A stretch of DNA of 14,979 nt from a bacterium (GTDB lineage Bacteria; Patescibacteriota; Minisyncoccia; UBA6257; GWB1-50-10), in NCBI GenBank assembly GCA_021825465.1, contig JAKAGX010000018.1, forward strand, positions 1 through 14,979. Reading direction: 5' to 3'. The translations under genes and the position numbers were made by a program. The notes under the pieces are model-generated. The model saw only the letters and a program-made list of their open reading frames with translations. It did not search any database and was not told the DNA's origin. The stretch's first letter is position 1. Each line of letters starts with the position of its first letter. This document shows positions 13,120 through 14,979 of this stretch, one piece after another.

Positions 13120-14979
13120 TTAAAGGAACGGAACGATGAGGAGAGCCACGATGTTGATAACCTTGATAAGCGGGTTGATTGCGGGGCCCGCGGTATCCTT
13201 ATACGGATCGCCGACGGTGTCTCCCGTGACGGCAGCCTTATGAGCATCCGATCCCTTGCCGCCGTGATTCCCCGATTCAATGTATTTCTTCGCATTGTCC
13301 CATGCGGCTCCGCCGGAAGTCATGGAAATCGCGATGAAGAGCCCCGAAACGATCGTGCCGATCAAGAATCCGCCGAGCGCTTCCTTTCCCAAAACGAATC
13401 CAACGAGGAGCACCATCGCGACCGGCAAAAGCGCCGGCACGATCATTTCCCGGAGCGCCGACTTCGTCACGATGTCAACGGCCTTCTTATAATCGGGTTT
13501 TGCCGAACCTTCGAGAAGCCCCTTGATTTCCCGGAATTGTCTCCGAATTTCTTCGACGATCGAGCCGGCTGCTTTGCCGACCGATTTCATGGCCATCGAC
13601 CCAAAGAGATACGGAATCGCAGCTCCCAAAATGAGACCGATCAAAACATATGGATTTTGGATGTCGAATGTGACGTTCGAAGAAGCTTTTTGAACCGCAT
13701 CCGTGTATGCGCTGAAGAGCGCAAGCGCGGCGAGTCCGGCCGATGCGATGGCATACCCTTTCGTTACCGCCTTCGTGGTGTTTCCGACGGCATCCAAGGC
13801 ATCCGTGATCTTCCGGACATCTTCCGGAGCGCCGCTCATTTCGGCAATGCCGCCGGCGTTATCCGTGATCGGCCCGAACGAATCAATGGAAACGATGATG
13901 CCGGCAACGGAAAGCATCGAAACGGCGGCGATCGCAACGCCATAGATGCCCGCAAGCAAGTATGATCCGATGATACCGCCCACGATCACGAGGATCGGAA
14001 GGAACGTCGATTCCATGCCGACCGAAAGACCGATAATAATGTTCGTTCCATGCCCCGACTTCGAAGCATCGGCGATACTCTTCACCGGTTTGTACTTTTT
14101 CGAAGTGTAATAATCCGTGATGACGACCATGAGAGCCGTCACAAGAAGGCCGATGAGACTCGAGAAGAATATGTTCATGGCATTCCCGCCCATGAACGAC
14201 TGGGCGGCGAAGTAGAAGAGGACCGCCGCAACGACCAAGGCCGCCGCGAGCCCTTTATAGAGCGCGCCCATGATCGATTCGCTCTTGCCAAGCTTCACAA
14301 AAAAACTTCCGACGATCGATGCGATGATCGCGAGGCCGCCGAGGACGAGCGGAAAGATGAGCTGGGCGCCGGAGAGCGCAAGCGCGCTTCCGATCAAGAT
14401 CGAAGCGGTCAAGGTCACCGCGTACGTCTCAAAAAGATCGGCGGCCATGCCGGCGCAGTCACCGACGTTGTCACCGACGTTGTCGGCGATCACGCCGGGA
14501 TTCCTCGGATCATCTTCCGGAATGCCGGCCTCAACTTTTCCAACCAAGTCGGTTCCGACGTCCGCCGCTTTCGTAAAAATGCCGCCGCCGAGGCGGGCAA
14601 AAACGGAGATCAAGCTCGCGCCGAATCCAAGACCGATCAAGCTCCGGACATCATGCGTCAAAAGGAAGAATCCCGAAACCGCAAGAAGACCAAGACCGAC
14701 GACAAGGAGTCCCGTGACCGATCCGGCCTTGAAGGCGAGCGAGAGCGCCGATTTCAACCCTCGGCTCGCTGCGTCCGTCGTTTTCGAGTTCGATCGGACG
14801 GCAACGCTCATGCCGAGAAATCCCGCGAGGGCCGAAGCGATCGAGCCGACCAGAAATCCCACGGCCGTCAGCCAGCCGAGCGCGAGGTAAATTGCGACGA
14901 AAAGAACGACCGCAACGACCCCGACCGTTTTGTACTGCCGCCCGAGATATGCGGATGACCCTTCCTGGATCGCTCTCGA
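13120..14979 (-). CDS. hppA: Membrane-bound H+-translocating pyrophosphatase HppA (partial, N-terminus off the right edge)
   Basis: 619 residues are visible to the stop at 13120; the frame is open to the right edge, so about 50-80 N-terminal residues are missing. It hydrolyses pyrophosphate to pump cations across the membrane. Signature segments: AIQEGSSAYLGRQYK at the edge, TKAADVGTDLVGKVEAGIPE followed by DDPRNPGVIADNVGDNVGDC (the pyrophosphate and Mg site), DSFGPITDNAGGIAEMSG, and the C-terminal GDTVGDPYKDTAGPAINPLI. In LDAVGNTTKAVTKGYAI the position after GNTT is Lys, not Ala; in this family Lys marks K+-independent H+ pumps. Many hydrophobic helices, as expected for a 16-helix protein. 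It is the upstream neighbour of murD but has its own terminator. It would let a cell with poor energy metabolism recover energy from pyrophosphate. Confidence 0.97.
   Translation of the reverse strand, partial: SRAIQEGSSAYLGRQYKTVGVVAVVLFVAIYLALGWLTAVGFLVGSIASALAGFLGMSVAVRSNSKTTDAASRGLKSALSLAFKAGSVTGLLVVGLGLLAVSGFFLLTHDVRSLIGLGFGASLISVFARLGGGIFTKAADVGTDLVGKVEAGIPEDDPRNPGVIADNVGDNVGDCAGMAADLFETYAVTLTASILIGSALALSGAQLIFPLVLGGLAIIASIVGSFFVKLGKSESIMGALYKGLAAALVVAAVLFYFAAQSFMGGNAMNIFFSSLIGLLVTALMVVITDYYTSKKYKPVKSIADASKSGHGTNIIIGLSVGMESTFLPILVIVGGIIGSYLLAGIYGVAIAAVSMLSVAGIIVSIDSFGPITDNAGGIAEMSGAPEDVRKITDALDAVGNTTKAVTKGYAIASAGLAALALFSAYTDAVQKASSNVTFDIQNPYVLIGLILGAAIPYLFGSMAMKSVGKAAGSIVEEIRRQFREIKGLLEGSAKPDYKKAVDIVTKSALREMIVPALLPVAMVLLVGFVLGKEALGGFLIGTIVSGLFIAISMTSGGAAWDNAKKYIESGNHGGKGSDAHKAAVTGDTVGDPYKDTAGPAINPLIKVINIVALLIVPFL

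Noticed and set aside
12583..13965. Plus-strand ORF of 460 residues spanning murD, the spacer and hppA
   Set aside because: It runs antisense across two clear genes and the inverted-repeat element, with Arg-rich low-information sequence.
14050..14958. Plus-strand ORF of 302 residues
   Set aside because: Antisense shadow of hppA; highly charged with no domain.

Overview
The window looks like chromosomal sequence from a bacterium of the Candidate Phyla Radiation (Patescibacteria, Parcubacteria-like). The signs are a pseudopilin of the type common in that group, short forms of RecO and ValS, tight gene packing, and short low-complexity peptides inserted in frame in housekeeping enzymes. UGA is a stop (recO and valS end with it), so the UGA=Gly code of Gracilibacteria is not used. 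This placement is an inference from gene style; no rRNA or marker set is present.

Layout. 1-4026 is a leftward operon: doxX-like membrane protein, processive GT2 glycosyltransferase, short recO, and a membrane-anchored surface protein with repeated Ig/DUF11-like domains that runs off the left edge. 4027-4094 is a back-to-back promoter region. 4095-5144 is tsaD (rightward). 5145-5484 is non-coding and rich in hairpins, including terminators. 5485-6147 is a leftward gene of unknown function with its own near-consensus promoter, a leader of about 218 nt, a strong Shine-Dalgarno and its own terminator. 6440-9787 is a rightward cluster valS-prsW-like-hsp20, ended by a bidirectional terminator. 9824-12959 is leftward: murD, then a pseudopilin fused to an FnIII domain and a glycine-rich adhesin-like domain. 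12979-13116 is a branched inverted-repeat element that also ends hppA. 13120-14979 is the C-terminal 619 residues of hppA, which runs off the right edge.

Functionally the genes cover cell-surface building (GT2, surface protein, pilin-adhesin, MurD), membrane energetics (H+-pyrophosphatase), translation (ValS, TsaD), repair (RecO) and stress (PrsW-like protease, Hsp20).

The most interesting signals are regulatory and structural. First, the unknown gene at 5485-6147 has a leader with an 11-nt perfect complement of its own ribosome-binding site, plus intervening hairpins, one with a GAAA tetraloop: a candidate undescribed RNA switch. Second, five gene starts have a -10 box only 6-11 nt upstream and four of them have no Shine-Dalgarno, which suggests leaderless transcription. 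Third, two families of short sequences occur as in-frame inserts in unrelated enzymes; one 14-nt core is shared by tsaD and murD. Fourth, a three-way-junction element lies between hppA and murD.
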